Of a stretch of DNA of 64,000 bases, positions 24,201 through 37,340 are shown one piece after another. Source of the DNA: Hedera helix (Eukaryota > Streptophyta > Magnoliopsida > Apiales > Araliaceae); assembly GCA_947179155.2 (NCBI GenBank), contig OX359266.1, positions 42,495,039-42,559,038 on the forward strand. Reading direction: 5' to 3'. How positions within the stretch are numbered: the stretch's first letter is position 1; every line of letters starts with the position of its first letter. The notes beneath the pieces were generated by a model. The model did not search any database. It was not told the origin of the DNA and worked only from the letters and a program-made list of their open reading frames with translations. The position numbers and the translations under genes were made by a program.

Positions 24201-27200
24201 TAAGTTGTAGGGGATTTAGCTGGTGATCTGAGCGTATGTGGTTCAAGAACTTCCACACATTTGAAGGAAAAAGAATAGATATAAATGATGTCTCTAGACG
24301 ACTAGTAGATCTTTCATCTCTTAGACGCTCTCATGTCAGAGTGTTTCTTGTGGCTTTTACATGGGAAACTCTCCACTTTACCTTGTTAGCATCCACTTAT
24401 TATCTGTATATTCTCTTGAATTTAATGAATTGGATATTTTAATTATTCATCCATTCTTAGGAGAAGTGAAGTTTTTTACCATCACCTTGCTTAAACAGCT
24501 ATTTCCAATTATTTTGTGGGTCTACAACAAAGATGTGATAGAAACTGAAATTATTTTTCTGTTTTCTGCTATTTGTAATTGGGCTCTGACACTCAAAATA
24601 TGTGCTTTTGTCTCTATCTTTTAGGATGCAAATGAGGAGTCAAAGTCTGTTACAAAAGCTTCTGCCATGAAAGGTGAAATTTGTTTTATTTATCATAAAG
24701 TTATGGGTGGTAAAAAAACATAAGAGTAAAGTCTCAAAATGGATTCTTACCTAGTTAGTTTTGAAGTTAGACTGTACATGCATTGGCCTCATGGATGAAT
24801 GATGAACTTTTAAGCAAATAAATAGAACATCACAACTTGATATATCAAAACCTTAACAGCCATTAATTAAACGAGAAAATTCTTGTTACACCATTGCAGC
24901 AACTCATGTTTATTGTAGTCCATATCTAAAACTTCTCTCGTATTGTATATTGTTGTTTTCAGCAATAAGGAAGCGAATGGAGAAAGATGTTGATGAAGTG
25001 GGAAAGATTGCACGTAATGTAAAAGCAAAAATAGAAGCACTAAATAAAGAGGTATACACTATTCAAATGTTTTTGGATGTCCTTCACAACTTGAGAGAGT
25101 TATGAGTATTGTGAAGTGATTTATTCAAATTTCTCTCTCTCTAGAACTTAGCCAACCGGCAGAAGCCTGGTTGTGGAAAGGGTACAGGGGTTGACCGATC
25201 AAGGACGAATATGACAAAGTACGTTGCAAGTTCAATTGTGAATCTTATTTCAGATCTCTGACTTGTTATAGCATCCATCATAGTTTTTGTTTTCTTTCAG
25301 TGCTTTGACCAAGAAGTTCAGAGATCTGATGACAGAGTTTCAGGTATATAGCTACGTGCTTGATTATAATTGTAGTTAACTGCTTCCCCGTATTCTTATC
25401 AATGCTTATGATATCAGACTTTGAGACAAAAGATTGATGATGAATATCGTGAGGTTGTGGAGAGAAGAGTAATTACAGGTTTGAATATTTAAGTTTGCAG
25501 GCTATCAAAATTGAAAAAGTTAAAAAAAAAGTAGTTGCACTTTTATCTTTTTTCCATCAATGGCTCATTATATTTCTGATCCATATCTTTTTTGTTTGAA
25601 TTCATGATTTTGCAGTTACGGGAACCAGGCCAGATGAAGAGGTGAGCCTGAACCTGAAATCAATATATGGTTATTTAAACATTAATAAATGCATCCTAAT
25701 AGGCCAAATTTATGATTTTTCAGACGATCAGCCGCCTGATTGAGACTGGAAATAGTGAACAAATTTTCCAGAATGCTATGCAAGAAATGGGAAGAGGACA
25801 GGTACCATGTCGATTCATATTCCAAATCTTAGATTTCCAATTGTTACCTGTTTTGAAATATTAAGAGCCATCTCCTTAATGTGGATTGTTTGGCTTAATG
25901 TTTATGTTCTGCATCTTTAGAACCAACTTTATTGCTGATAATCTCAAAATTGACTCCATCAGATTTTGAAATTTTGGGACTCAGACCATAGAAACATTGG
26001 AATTCTTGTGCATGTCTTGCCGCTGATGATGATAAAGTCAACTTGATTAGCCCTGTACATACTGTTAGCTTCCATAAACTGGGTGCTGGGACAAGTACAG
26101 TGGATATAGACCTAACCTTTAAATGCTCTAATGTACATAGTGATTTCTCCCAAACTTGAACAAAGAGTTTGTCATTTCATCATACAGTGGCCCTTGTGCT
26201 GAAATACTATATCCTAAATTAGGAGGAAATAGGATTCTTTATTTTTTATATATGTATATTTTTTATTATAAAAATATAGATAAAACGAGTAAAAAGGACT
26301 TATTTTTTCTTTAACAATGAATAAGAACTTAGAATAAAGATTTCAGTTGGTAAGGAGGAGCAATTAATCTCAAATTAAAACTTTAAAGGAACTATTTGTT
26401 GCATTGTAATATATTAGAAAATACTAATACCATTACCTAAAATGGTAAATTTTGTTTGAAGGATATTCCCACAATTTAGTATGGCAAGAGACTGATGTTG
26501 AAAGGGCTAGGATTCAGCTAATCAGTTGTGTGCAGCTGCTACTTCATTTTTAATGCTTATAGAAATAATGCTAATTTACTTGTACCCGCATATTACCAAA
26601 GTTTCCTCAGAACCACAATGTTGATGTGCCTAAAGATATTTCATTAGATATATTATGCATTTTAGCATTTACATAATCATAATCATCACGGATCAGCACA
26701 GATCTGCATATCAATTACATAGAATGGCTTAAGCCCGTTACATCTGTTTGAGTACGATATATTGCCTAATAATTTCCCTGTCAGATGAGTAAATGGAATG
26801 CAAGTAGTTTATTATTTTTATGAGTTCTGGTAGTTTATATGAGAAGACTAGAATTCTTCCTTCTCTTTTAGAAAAAAAAATGACTTGACAATTAGAATTC
26901 TGCTTATGAGAATACTCTGTTAGTCTGTCTTAGACTAGTTTCTCTTTTGAATATTATTAATATAAAGGGGATACAATTTTTGGACCTTCATTTTGGCAAA
27001 CTTTGGTTTCAAATCCTCGTCCTTAAAGAGGGGAGGAGAATCTATATGTGCCAACTCTTACCTTCTTTGGGACAAAGTTCTCATCAATTGCTCTAGTATT
27101 TCTGGCATCAGCAACTCACCTGTGAAAATTCAGGACTGTTCAGGGGAGGGGGTTTTCTTTTCATTTCCTCTCCATTTCTATTGTTTATTCTCCTCTTTGT

Positions 27201-27775
27201 TTGAATACGGAGTATTAATTATAACGTGGGAGAGTGGTTCCAGGTACTAAATACGTTAGAGGAAATCCAGGAGAGACATGATGCTGTGAGGGAAATTGAG
27301 AAAAAACTTCTTGATCTGCATCAGGTACAATTTCATCCTGATCTAATTATATATTTCCTAAGAGCCCAAAAATATACAAATAAATAAACCCCTCTATTTG
27401 TTTAATATAGTTTGTGATATATGCCAGATTTACCTTGATATGGCGGTCCTGGTTGAGGCTCAAGGGGACCTATTAGATAACATTGAAACCCAGGTTTGCT
27501 TCTCTCGAATTAATTTTTATGCTAAAACAATGCGTACCTGTAGTGGCGAAGTGACTCGTCTTGCGTTGGGTCGTGTCAAGTGTGCTAATGGGAATCTTGT
27601 TCAGGTTTCGAATGCAGTCGATCATGTCCAATCAGGGACAACTGCACTTCAGAAAGCAAAGAAACTTCAGAAGAACTCTCGAAAATGGATGTGCATCGCC
27701 ATTATTATACTTTTAATAATAGTGGCTATTATAGTTCTTGGGGTCATCCAACCTTGGAAGAACAAGGGTGCTTGA
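21235..27775 (+). CDS. Qa-SNARE syntaxin, SYP131/SYP132 type
   Basis: Thirteen exons: 21235-21252, 21791-21904, 22162-22218, 24625-24673, 24963-25051, 25145-25218, 25301-25343, 25418-25478, 25616-25641, 25724-25801, 27244-27324, 27428-27493 and 27605-27775. All introns are GT-AG and every junction keeps the frame; 308 residues, the usual family length. It opens MNDLL, as SYP13 proteins do. The Habc-type helical bundle lies at about 30-160 (IQEVDKQVDKL, MEKDVDEVGKIAR, NLANRQKPGCGKGTGVDRSR). The SNARE motif is about 205-268, with the expected zero-layer glutamine at 242 in VLVEAQGDLLDN. A single C-terminal membrane anchor runs 281-300 (MCIAIIILLIIVAIIVLGVI) and ends in a short PWKNKGA tail. SYP132-type syntaxins drive secretory vesicle fusion at the plasma membrane and in cytokinesis. 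Paralogue assignment within SYP13 is by recall only. Intron 3 (22219-24624) holds a LINE relic; intron 10 (25802-27243) is also long. Confidence 0.93.
22700..23484 (+). mobile_element. 5'-truncated LINE relic in syntaxin intron 3
   Basis: Frame-shifted pieces of a non-LTR reverse transcriptase in the sense direction: WILECISTAKF (near 22770), VMEALSRSM (near 22877), VGHGEQVVTSHLLF (near 22940), then FCDVKA, GLKINVRKS and FPVGKVGNMSTLIQNLGCQ (23065-23165). The catalytic block expected as F-A-D-D is destroyed by base changes and a frame shift around 22975-22990. The fragment ends in a TTATTGAATTATTTACTCAT stretch and an A-run at 23477-23484, as LINE insertions do. The 5' endonuclease part is absent. 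It is a dead copy and is spliced out with the intron. Confidence 0.8.
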
Positions 27776-28397
27776 GTCCTCTCCCAGCCCGTGTTACCCG
27801 TGTACTAGCCTGAGTTGAGTGGGAACCTAATTATTATTATCCAATATTTGAACTTGTGGCCCAAATTTCCTCTTTACTTCAGCATCTCCATTGCAATTTC
27901 TTATTTCAATTTCAATTTCTTATTCTTATTTCAATTTCCTTTTTAGAATTTCTGTCTCATTTGCAAAATTTGTTAATATTAAGGATATAATTTTGTTACA
28001 TTGTATAGTATCTTTAGTAATAATTAAAATTTTGATAAAAACTCATTTTATACTACTACATTAGAAAGTTGACAAATGAGTCGGGCTTGAGGAATGAATT
28101 TTCAAAAGAAATAAAAATTTAAAATATCACAATGCGTTATAAGGAATTTTTGAAAAAAACTGAGAATTTTGTGGTAGTTTATTAAAGGTCTACAAATATA
28201 CAATATCGTCATCTTTAGTCATTTATGTGGAGCCCAATTAGGCACACTAGTGAAATCAAGCAAGTTGTCACAATAATTTTCGGAACATGATCTATCTACA
28301 ACAATTGGAATTGGGTCATAAAACACGAGTTTGTAATCTTGCTTCTTATATTAATTCATTCTCCAAACGCATTTGAAGAAATCCAATTTAAATTTTA

Positions 28398-29340
28398 TCA
28401 CTCAATCTTCCACGCATAAAGAAATAGGCAAAATTGTGTCTCGTTTGAATATCCAACGGTGGAGTAGTATCTACTCTCACCGCTGCAGTCGCTGTCATCA
28501 CCGCGAACGCTACTGCTATCGTCCTTGTCACTCTCTAGCTCTGTGCCACCGGGCTTAAAGGTGAACAATCCATGGCTAGATCCCGGATTAGAAAATAACC
28601 AGGCGTACACATCCCAAAAGACATGTACCGGTTGCTTTTTCACTAAAACGGTCTGATTTCCCCTGAATTTCCATTGCAAATTCTTGATGTTGATTAGCAC
28701 AATCCCATCTATGCTAATCCACATTTCGGGATCTCTAGGGCCGGATGTCGAACTTTCTACAACTATATCATATTCTTTATTTTTTCTCTGATCGAATGTT
28801 GCTCGTGTTGAAAAACTTTTCTTCCCTAAGACATGTTCCTTCTTGTAAAACAAAAGCGCATCAAAAAGGGCAGGTCTTGCTTTTGTTTTCTTATAGGCCT
28901 TTTTATCGTAGTCTCCTAATAATAGGACCACCTCTTCATCAAAAACAAGAGCAACATAGAAATCTGAACATGGTTCTGGACTACCTGAGAATTTCGCGGA
29001 CCGTACATCCCAATAGACCTCCAATTGGTTCCCATCTACTTCAAAGGTTTTGTACCCTTTTTTGGCCCAAAAATGCCAAGGCTTTAGCTCAATTTTGCAA
29101 GTTTGATGATAATCAGTTTCAACACTATCGACAGAGATGCCAAGGGAATGGTTCATCATGTTCTTATTCCATAAAACGGTGACGTTTCGCCAATATCCCC
29201 CGATATGTTATTGATAGACACAGGTGACAGTACTCTGCTGGTTTTTAACTGACACAGGATCACTTGTTAATTTTTGTGGTAGAGGAGATTGGGAAGAGGA
29301 GATTGGGAAGAGGACATTGACGGAGTTCTCTGGCTAGTAA
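28398..29340 (-). pseudogene. DUF868 family gene, N-terminal coding part disrupted
   Basis: The open frame 29159-28398 (253 residues) is a clear DUF868 protein (plant-specific, function unknown): KIELKPWHFWAKKGYK, WDVRSAKFSGSPEPCSDFYVALV, RPALFDALLFYKKEHVLGKKSF and EMWISIDGIVLINIKNLQWK follow in family order. The same frame continues upstream of the first ATG with family-like residues (HIGGYWRNVTVLWNKN), then hits TAA at 29208-29210, then continues again with KNQQSTVTCVYQ. So the usual N-terminus is present in DNA but separated by an in-frame stop. A plausible original ATG (MSSSQSPLP, near 29310) lies in a different frame, next to a 15-base tandem duplication of CTCTTCCCAATCT at about 29286-29312. 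Either this is a young pseudogene, or translation starts at 29159 and gives a protein about 40-50 residues short. There is no intron. Its 3' end faces the syntaxin gene. Confidence 0.72.
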
Positions 29341-30014
29341 TTTTATAGGCCATTAAAAAGGTTTATATACATAAATGTGATGAATTCTTCTAACATTTCA
29401 AAGAAATATAGAGGGGAATAATGAAAGTACATGTCTATATGGGCCTTCCATTACGTACATTAATTCTCATGTTGCATCATCATGAGACAATAAAATAGCT
29501 TGTTAAGAACATTGCACATGTTGTAATGTTCTTCATTGACTGTAACATGAACAAGAAGTTTCACATTAATTACCTTGGATTTTTTTTTTTCTTGAGATTT
29601 ATATGGGCCTGCAATATCCAGAGCGGCATTGATGGTGGCACCCACGACTAAAAGATTTCCGATAGAGATTGGTATGATCTCCAAAAATTACTAAACAAAA
29701 GTTGATTTCGCCTCCAAAAAAATGTGCATGAGATGGAAATTAATTGACCGGGGATTCGTCGTAGAATCATTTGGCCAGGGAACATGGAAGTTTAGACATA
29801 AGAGTTGGGTTTGCCGAGGAAATTTCTCAAGTTTGAGGCTGTGGAAAGGAGGTTCCCCAAATATGTGGACCTAAAATTAGAAAACATAGCATATGTTGCA
29901 ACCAATTTTATTTTAAAATATATGATCTCTGTTAAAAAAATGAGAGTTTTATTTAACTTGTTGACTTTATTTTAAAAACTTATAATAAGTGAGAAAAGTA
30001 CACTATAAATAACC
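29341..30014. other. Intergenic, no gene recognised
   Basis: AT-rich spacer between the DUF868 locus and the MITE at 30015. The minus-strand frame 29460-29684 opens MEIIPISIGNLLVVGATINAA but matches no family I can name and is not called. Confidence 0.4.
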
Positions 30015-30410
30015 AAGGGCCTGTTCGGGAATGACTTTTTTTTTTTACTTAAAGTTAAAATTTGAGTAGATTTATAAGTTAAAATTTGAGTAGATTTATA
30101 AGTTAAATTTAATAAAAGTGTTCGGCATCATTTTTACTTATAAGTCGGGAATTATAAGTAATAATTATGGATGTGTTCGGATAATAATGACTTATAAGTT
30201 AAGTAAAATGTAAAAATTACTAAAATGTCATTTAGTAGGAAGAATGTTAAAAAAACAAGGAGGGGCAGTTTTGTCATTTCACTGCAGTTGACCAACTTAA
30301 AAAAAATGACTTATAAGTCATTTTTTTTAAGTAACTAAAACTTGCTTATTTTTTTTAACTTTTTTTTCGACTTATAAGTCATTTTTTAAGTCATTCCCGA
30401 ACAGTACCTT
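30015..30410. mobile_element. MITE with CTGTTCGGGAATGACTT ends
   Basis: Left end (30015-30037) and the reverse complement of the right end (30388-30410) share CTGTTCGGGAATGACTT, 21 of 23 bases including the outer AAGG. The interior repeats CTTATAAGT palindromes and has direct copies of AAATTTGAGTAGATTTATAAG. A second, partial end with TCCCGAACAGG lies just outside, at 30456-30468. Class uncertain: 8-bp flanks AAATAACC and AGCAAACC agree at 5 of 8 positions, which would be a decayed hAT-type duplication. Confidence 0.65.
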
Positions 30411-30802
30411 TAGCAAACCAACTTATAAGTTGGGTTGACCAACTTATAAGTTGGTCCCGAACAGGAGTGTCCATCATTAGTCTTGATATTCATTACACGA
30501 GTTCCAGATCTGATTAAAGCAAGGGATTGAAAATAGTTTGGAACTCATATATTAAGCACATGCATTACACATGAAATAAAATAGTACAAGAGAAATTAAA
30601 CAATACACTCTCTTCTTCACCGAGGCTTCAGAGAGCTATAATAGTAACTATATATCCTCCTGCAACAATTTTTGGGCCAACAAAAATGCCCAAGATTACC
30701 CAAGGACCATATGAATTACTTATTTAAACATATTATTGTACTAAGTTCAACAAATAGAAATTAAGTTTCAAGCTCTCTCTCCACCATACTGGGAAAGCTC
30801 TT

Positions 30803-33580
30803 TTACATTCTTGACTTTGCAATCACCAAACTGCTGTCACCCATGTCGGTCGCCCCTGACCTAGTCCATGTTTCTCCAAACTGAGCCTCGGTTACTCCTG
30901 CAAAAATAACGTCATTTTGCATTCTGTTTCATGTAATTTTTTTTTTATAGATTTGTATGCCCTATTGTTGATACTTTTATTTTAGCAGTACACATTAAAT
31001 ATTTTGTATTCTATGATCCCCACTTGTTGTATCTTGAGTTTTAATATACAACATATTACTCAAAAGGTAGAAGACGTGATGTTCAAGATACAAAATGCAC
31101 GAGGTACAATATATACGGTGACTGTTGTCAACAGTAGGGTACCTCGAGTGGATCGTTATAAATAAATGGAAACGAGTGAAAACAGTTGTGCATTTTACCT
31201 TTGCCCATGGCAGCAGTGGAAGTGATGCCTCCTTGCACAGTCCTTAGGACCTTGTCATAGTAATTAGCACCAGACCATTTCTGATGAGCCAGCGTATCAA
31301 CACCATTGTTCCTTTCCTCCCTCTGTATCCTCTCCACATAAGCCAGCATTCCCCTCCTAGCAAAATCCTTGGCAAATGTGTCAACAATAAGCGCATCAGC
31401 ATGAAAACCAGCCAATGTTATAAACTGCCAACAATAGCCTAACTTTGCAATCTTTGGGATAAAATCCTTCATTTGCTCATCAGTCATACCCGAAGCATCC
31501 CAGTTAAAAGAAGGTGAAAGATTGTAAGCCAGCATTATCTCAGGCCACATAGATTTCACCCCTTGCGCAAACTTGGTGCACTCAACCAAGTCCGGGCTAG
31601 AAGTTTCCATCCATATAATATCAGCATGAGGCGCAAAAGCCCAACCTCGAAGAATTGCTGCCATTACAGATCCATGAAACCTATAAAACCCTTCTCTAGT
31701 TCTAGGCAAATCCCAGTCCCAAAAAACATGAAGGCCCAATCTCTCGACAATCTCTCGGCCTTGCTCATTCGACAAACACTTATCATAACTCGAACAATTC
31801 ATCCATTCACTCATTTTCCTCCTCTTCTCGCCCTCACCAACGTTCAAATTATTGATTGCATCAACAACACAATCCGAAAAGGTCTTCAATTGTGCCATTG
31901 ACAACCAATTATCCTCAATGGCTTGAAGCTCAGGCCCATTTCTCCCAGCAGCCATTGCGTCAGCCAAAATAGTGGCAAGACTTTTCCCCTTGAGATTTGG
32001 ATTAGTAACACCCAAAATAAACTGATGATCCCTAGTATCAATATTGGACTGGATCAAAGTTGCTCCAACAGCATCAGTCCGGGCCACCAAAATGGTTTCG
32101 GTCCCCATTACATCAAATTGCAGCCTAGCAGCCACAAGCCTATTAATATGTTCACTAACAGCAACAAGTACTTTTCCAGCCATGTGACCACATTTTTTAG
32201 TCACGGACGATTGATCCTCAATATGAACACCAGCAGCTCCCCTTTCCACAAAAAGCTTGCACAGCTTAACAGTGGCAGTTGCACCCCCAAAGCCCGTATC
32301 CCCATCAGCAATAATGGGCTTCAAGTAGTCCACAAAAGGGGTCCGGGCCCGTTCTTCGCGGGCCATGCTCATACGGGCCTCCCTTTGCTTTCGGTCATGG
32401 TACTGCTGGGCAAAGAATAGGTGTTCGACCTTGTTGGGGACCGTGTCGTACGGGTAATCAGCAAGGTCCGGGCCGGGCTCGTTGGTGGAGGTGTGGGTGG
32501 ATGAGCATTGCCAACCAGAGACGTAAATGGTGTCCAAGTGCTTAGCCATCATGGTGACTTGGACCGGGTCGAGTGCACCGAAGGTCCGGGAGGATGTGCC
32601 GTTGGTTTGGTGGGTTTTGAGAGTCCTCCAGAGTTTTTTGGCTAGCTCATTTGAGGCGTAGCCTTGTTTGAGGTTGCCACGTAGCGAAACGACGTCTCGG
32701 GCGGAATATGGGCGGCGAGTGAGCTTGAACCTCTCGGAGTTCCACCATGCTTGCACTTCGGCTACTTCTGCTTCAAACCTTCCTTCTTCTTCCATAATCT
32801 GTTTATATGCAAGAATCATTTATTGGATGCTCAAAATTAAATGTTTTATCAATGGACATAAGTCATATATAGTTCAAACAATAAATATAATTCTGTAAAT
32901 TGTTCTGAGGATATTAAATCAGCCAAGAGGGGCATGTTGGTAATTCAATCTTATCATGACTTCTTTTTAATACTAATAAGATGGAATTGTCCACAAACCA
33001 GAAAAGGTTATAACCCAGTATTTCTGTGTGTGAAAAAAATCTACAGAGATTTCTTTTCCTATTCTAAAAAGGCTAAGCTGTCAACATCATGGATATATAT
33101 ATTCGAATCATATATATATATATCATCTCAAAAATTACCCTATTAAGTATGTCAAACTTTTAGAATATAGATCAGCTAATATAAAAGTAACCAATTAACC
33201 AGTGATGAAAACAGAAGACTTCAAAAAAAATTCATTTGTGGTTGAATAAATTCAGATATTACTCATAACAGCTAGATATATAAACCATGAGCTTCAGCTT
33301 TTTTCTTTTCACGAAAGAAAAAAATAAAGTACCGTGGCTACCAGGAAAAGATGTTATGAATCTTGAAAATGGAAGGGCTATTCAGAATAGGCTTACACTC
33401 CCAAAACCCTCATCATTAATCATGCATGAAAAAGAAAATGAAATTTGATTGATGGTGATATATATAATGACTTTTTCTACATATTTTTTGCGCAAAAATA
33501 TGAAAATTCAAGAGAATTATAATCAGAGAAGAAAGTTGTAGAGATGTTACCATTGAAGGCACTGAGAAAGAAGAAGCCAT
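30803..33580 (-). CDS. ICL: Isocitrate lyase, glyoxysomal
   Basis: Three exons on the minus strand: 33580-33551 (10 codons, MASSFSVPSM), 32798-31199 and 30897-30803; introns are GT-AG; 574 residues, the usual plant length. Isocitrate lyase cleaves isocitrate to glyoxylate and succinate in the glyoxylate cycle during lipid mobilisation in seedlings and senescence. The active-site signature KKCGH is at 211-215 with the catalytic Cys213, and the metal/substrate-binding ADGDTGFGG is at 174-182. The last exon ends SLVIAKSRM, whose SRM is a type-1 peroxisomal targeting signal of the plant ICL kind. The frame read through the 3' splice site at 31199 (KMHNCF) is intron; the frame read through the start of exon 2 (MILAYKQ) is also intron. 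No broken residue was seen, so the gene appears functional. Identification is firm; the start is supported by the typical ICL opening and by a TATA box about 100 bases upstream. Confidence 0.96.
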
Positions 33581-33675
33581 GGCTAGAACTCTGTTTTTTT
33601 ATATGTAATGAACTTTGAGTATGCAAATTGAAACAAGAATGAGAATTTCATGAAATGGCTGTGCCATAGCCCTCC

Positions 33676-33682
33676 ATTTATA
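33676..33682 (-). promoter_or_regulatory. Probable TATA box of isocitrate lyase
   Basis: On the minus strand the sequence reads TTATAAATGG, about 95-100 bases upstream of the ATG at 33580, a normal spacing for a plant TATA box plus short leader. Confidence 0.55.
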
Positions 33683-34180
33683 ACACTTGAAAGTGGGGAT
33701 CACGACTCTTGTGATGACGGTGGAATTACCGATAACCATTTTCAGATAAGAAAAATCCAAAACCCAAGAAATTTCCTCTGAATTTCTTTACTTAAACTTA
33801 TCTATTTAGTATCATTTAAATATAAAACTGAGAGTTGGCCTAATGGCTTCTTCTATTACAAGGCACGTAGTCATTGCCGTTTCTCCCTAACCATTCCATA
33901 TTGTCTTGTTTCTCTTGTGTGACCTCCCCATATTCATTAGAAATTCTATCTCACAACTACTTCTGTTTTTCTGTTTTGATTATATATATATATATATATA
34001 TATATATTTCTAAACATATTACTAGTTGTTTTTACTATTCTTAATTTGATAGAAAATAATTGCATGACTGTATTACTGTCACGTCAGCTATGGAAATGTA
34101 GATTATAAGGTCATTTACGGAATTTTGTCTTGGGTGTGTGTGTGTATATATACTAATAATTGTCCATGCCTTCGGACATA
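33683..34180. other. Upstream region of isocitrate lyase
   Basis: Presumed promoter and spacer; includes a TA microsatellite at about 33979-34008 and a short TG/TA run near 34134-34150. No other gene recognised. Confidence 0.4.
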
Positions 34181-34993
<813 letters not shown>

Positions 34994-37340
34994 GTGTAGG
35001 GATGAATTTGATTTGGGTGAAAAAAAAATTGTGAGATGAAATGTGAGCCATTAAATTAAGTTGGAGGAATCTGAAAAATGAATTATGTTTTATTACTTAG
35101 ATATATAATTTAACGATACTGATACTTTCAAACTATAAAAAGATAAATTATTCTGTTCGAATAACAACGATAAATGCTAAAAAGTAAAATAGTGTGTCGA
35201 GTAGAATAACACCTCCTTCGATGCAATAGGCAAGTCAAAAATAAGGTTCAGTTTACGACCTAAAAGCACCAATTGAGTCATTTTGATCCGTGGTCCAAAT
35301 ATTATAATAAATTATTAATACTCTTAGAGTTGAGGCTTTTAAAATTCTGCTACTGGTAATTAAAAATTGTGAATAAAATTGAACAGTAGTCAACATGAAT
35401 TTCAAATAGTTTAGCCATTACAATTTGTGTGCCGAAAATGTGGACTGGGTAAGGTTCCATGCACACTTTAGACAGTATTCTGCATACAAGTGGCTCAGCC
35501 ATGCTTCCAACACTGTTAAATTGGAAATATTAGGTGTCCAGCTTATGGATGATGACGCTGTAGATCTCTCTCTTGTTATAAACCCCATATATATTATATA
35601 TTTTTTAATAGAATTTGCATTTTGAAAATAGGGTTCATATAAACAATAAAACAAAAATAATATTCTTGTAATTCGTATAATTTTAAAAAGTATACATTGT
35701 AGTAGTGAAACAAGACATTTTGCCAAGTTTCCGTAGACAAATTAATAAGAATTATGACAATATTAGTACTATGTGTTTCGGAGAACAATTTAAAGTTGTG
35801 TAGCCCTCGATTGTGATTGGTTGTGTTGCAGGAGTGACGATGCAAAACATCAATTTGCAATCCCAAGGAGAAGAAAGAGATAAGCCTATCTAGCAGATGC
35901 AATATTGACAACTCTTTCTATGATAAATGAACCTCTATTAAATCATATTATAAACATTTCTTGCAGTTAGAATATAGGTGTAGCTCACTAAAACTAAGTT
36001 ATAATGATAAAATTTATGAATTAAGAAAATGTTGGCATCAATGTTACTGAGTATACATCGAGTACTATGTAAATAGCTCTCAGATTGCTTTAAACGTTTT
36101 TAAAGAGTTTTATCATATTTATATATATTATCTCAATGAAATATATTTAATGAATTCAAAATTTTATATGGGCATAAAAATTTTGCTTTCTTATATGCTT
36201 TTATCACCGTTATATTTTTCAAAACTACTACTAATTTAAGAATTGTGTGCGTAAATATATATATATAGAATTGTCGTGTAGCATATTATTATGTACATAT
36301 AGTCATATATGGGTATGGGGAAGATTGGGAATAGACGTCAGGACGCGCGGAGGGGATAACGACGGCAGGCGGTGCTGCAATCAATAAACTTCACCCTCAA
36401 AGCGCGGCGGATAGATGAGATGAGGTGGCAGGCTCTTTCCTTTTTTGGGACTACATGCATGCATGGCTCGTCCATTAATGTGGAATAGGATACAAAAGTG
36501 ATCCTTCTTGGATTTGCGCATTTCGAGAGAGGAAGTTTCCGGCCTTAACCATAATTCTTCCAGTTGACTTTATATATTTTCTTTAAACATATTGACAATG
36601 TTAAAAGAAAATTGATAATAATTTTGCAAAATATCACTTACATAAATAATATATTGGACTCACTTTTATGTGACCGAAGTCTTGTAAAATTATTAAATTT
36701 TTTTATAAAAATATCAACTCTCTTTTTTAAACCGTCTCCCTTAAAAATAAATAGAAGTTTTGATTTCTGGACATTAGGAAGGGCCATTTTTGGTACTTAG
36801 AACAGTTGAAGAAAATTTATTTATTTTCCCATAAAATTAACAAGAATTGAGCCTCTTTCACGGACAAACGCTTGGTTTGAAAACTCCAAAATTTCAAAGG
36901 AATATGAAAAAATGGAAAGGAAAAAAGGATGTAAAGATTTTCCACAGTCTATCACACTCATTTAATTTTATAATTTCAATGAACTTCTGTTGAAATGTTG
37001 AATATTTATTCATCAAGATTACTCAAAATATATATGTGTGCTAGTTGAGGTCTTATTAATTCATTAATAACATTTCTAACTTTTTTTCCTTCTCTCTTTA
37101 TATGCCTTTTTTCTTCTTCCAAACTTGAATATTACACTAGTATTTTCAGTGCTTTCATCCTAATTAACCATTGCATTCACATTTTTTATAGTACCAACAG
37201 TTGTATTTGTTGTCTCTTTAATTTCTTACCAATTTGTTGAGTGGTATTGATCCACTACTCCAATAAATTCAGCATTCATTTAGCGAAAGGCAAAAAAATT
37301 ATCTATAGCTGAAAAGAGTAGTCAAAATTTAAAAGATTTA
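34994..37340. other. Intergenic, no supported gene; one GC-rich island
   Basis: AT-rich apart from an island at about 36310-36480 with GGACGCGCGGAGG and AAAGCGCGGCGG words. A short minus-strand frame near 35420-35570 reads like coding sequence (AWLSHLYAEYCLKCAWNLTQ) but belongs to no family I recognise and has no visible splice context. Nothing else could be supported. Confidence 0.4.

Noticed and set aside
26993..27250. Extra exon before 27244 in the syntaxin gene
   Set aside because: Exon 10 ends exactly where exon 11 resumes in the family alignment, so the frame upstream of 27244 is intron.
31128..31198. C-terminal extension KMHNCFHSFPF on the isocitrate lyase frame
   Set aside because: It is intron read-through; a GT at 31197-31198 and an AG at 30898-30899 join the frame to the conserved last exon ending SRM.
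31563..32420. Plus-strand open frames across isocitrate lyase
   Set aside because: They are antisense shadows of the long ICL exon.
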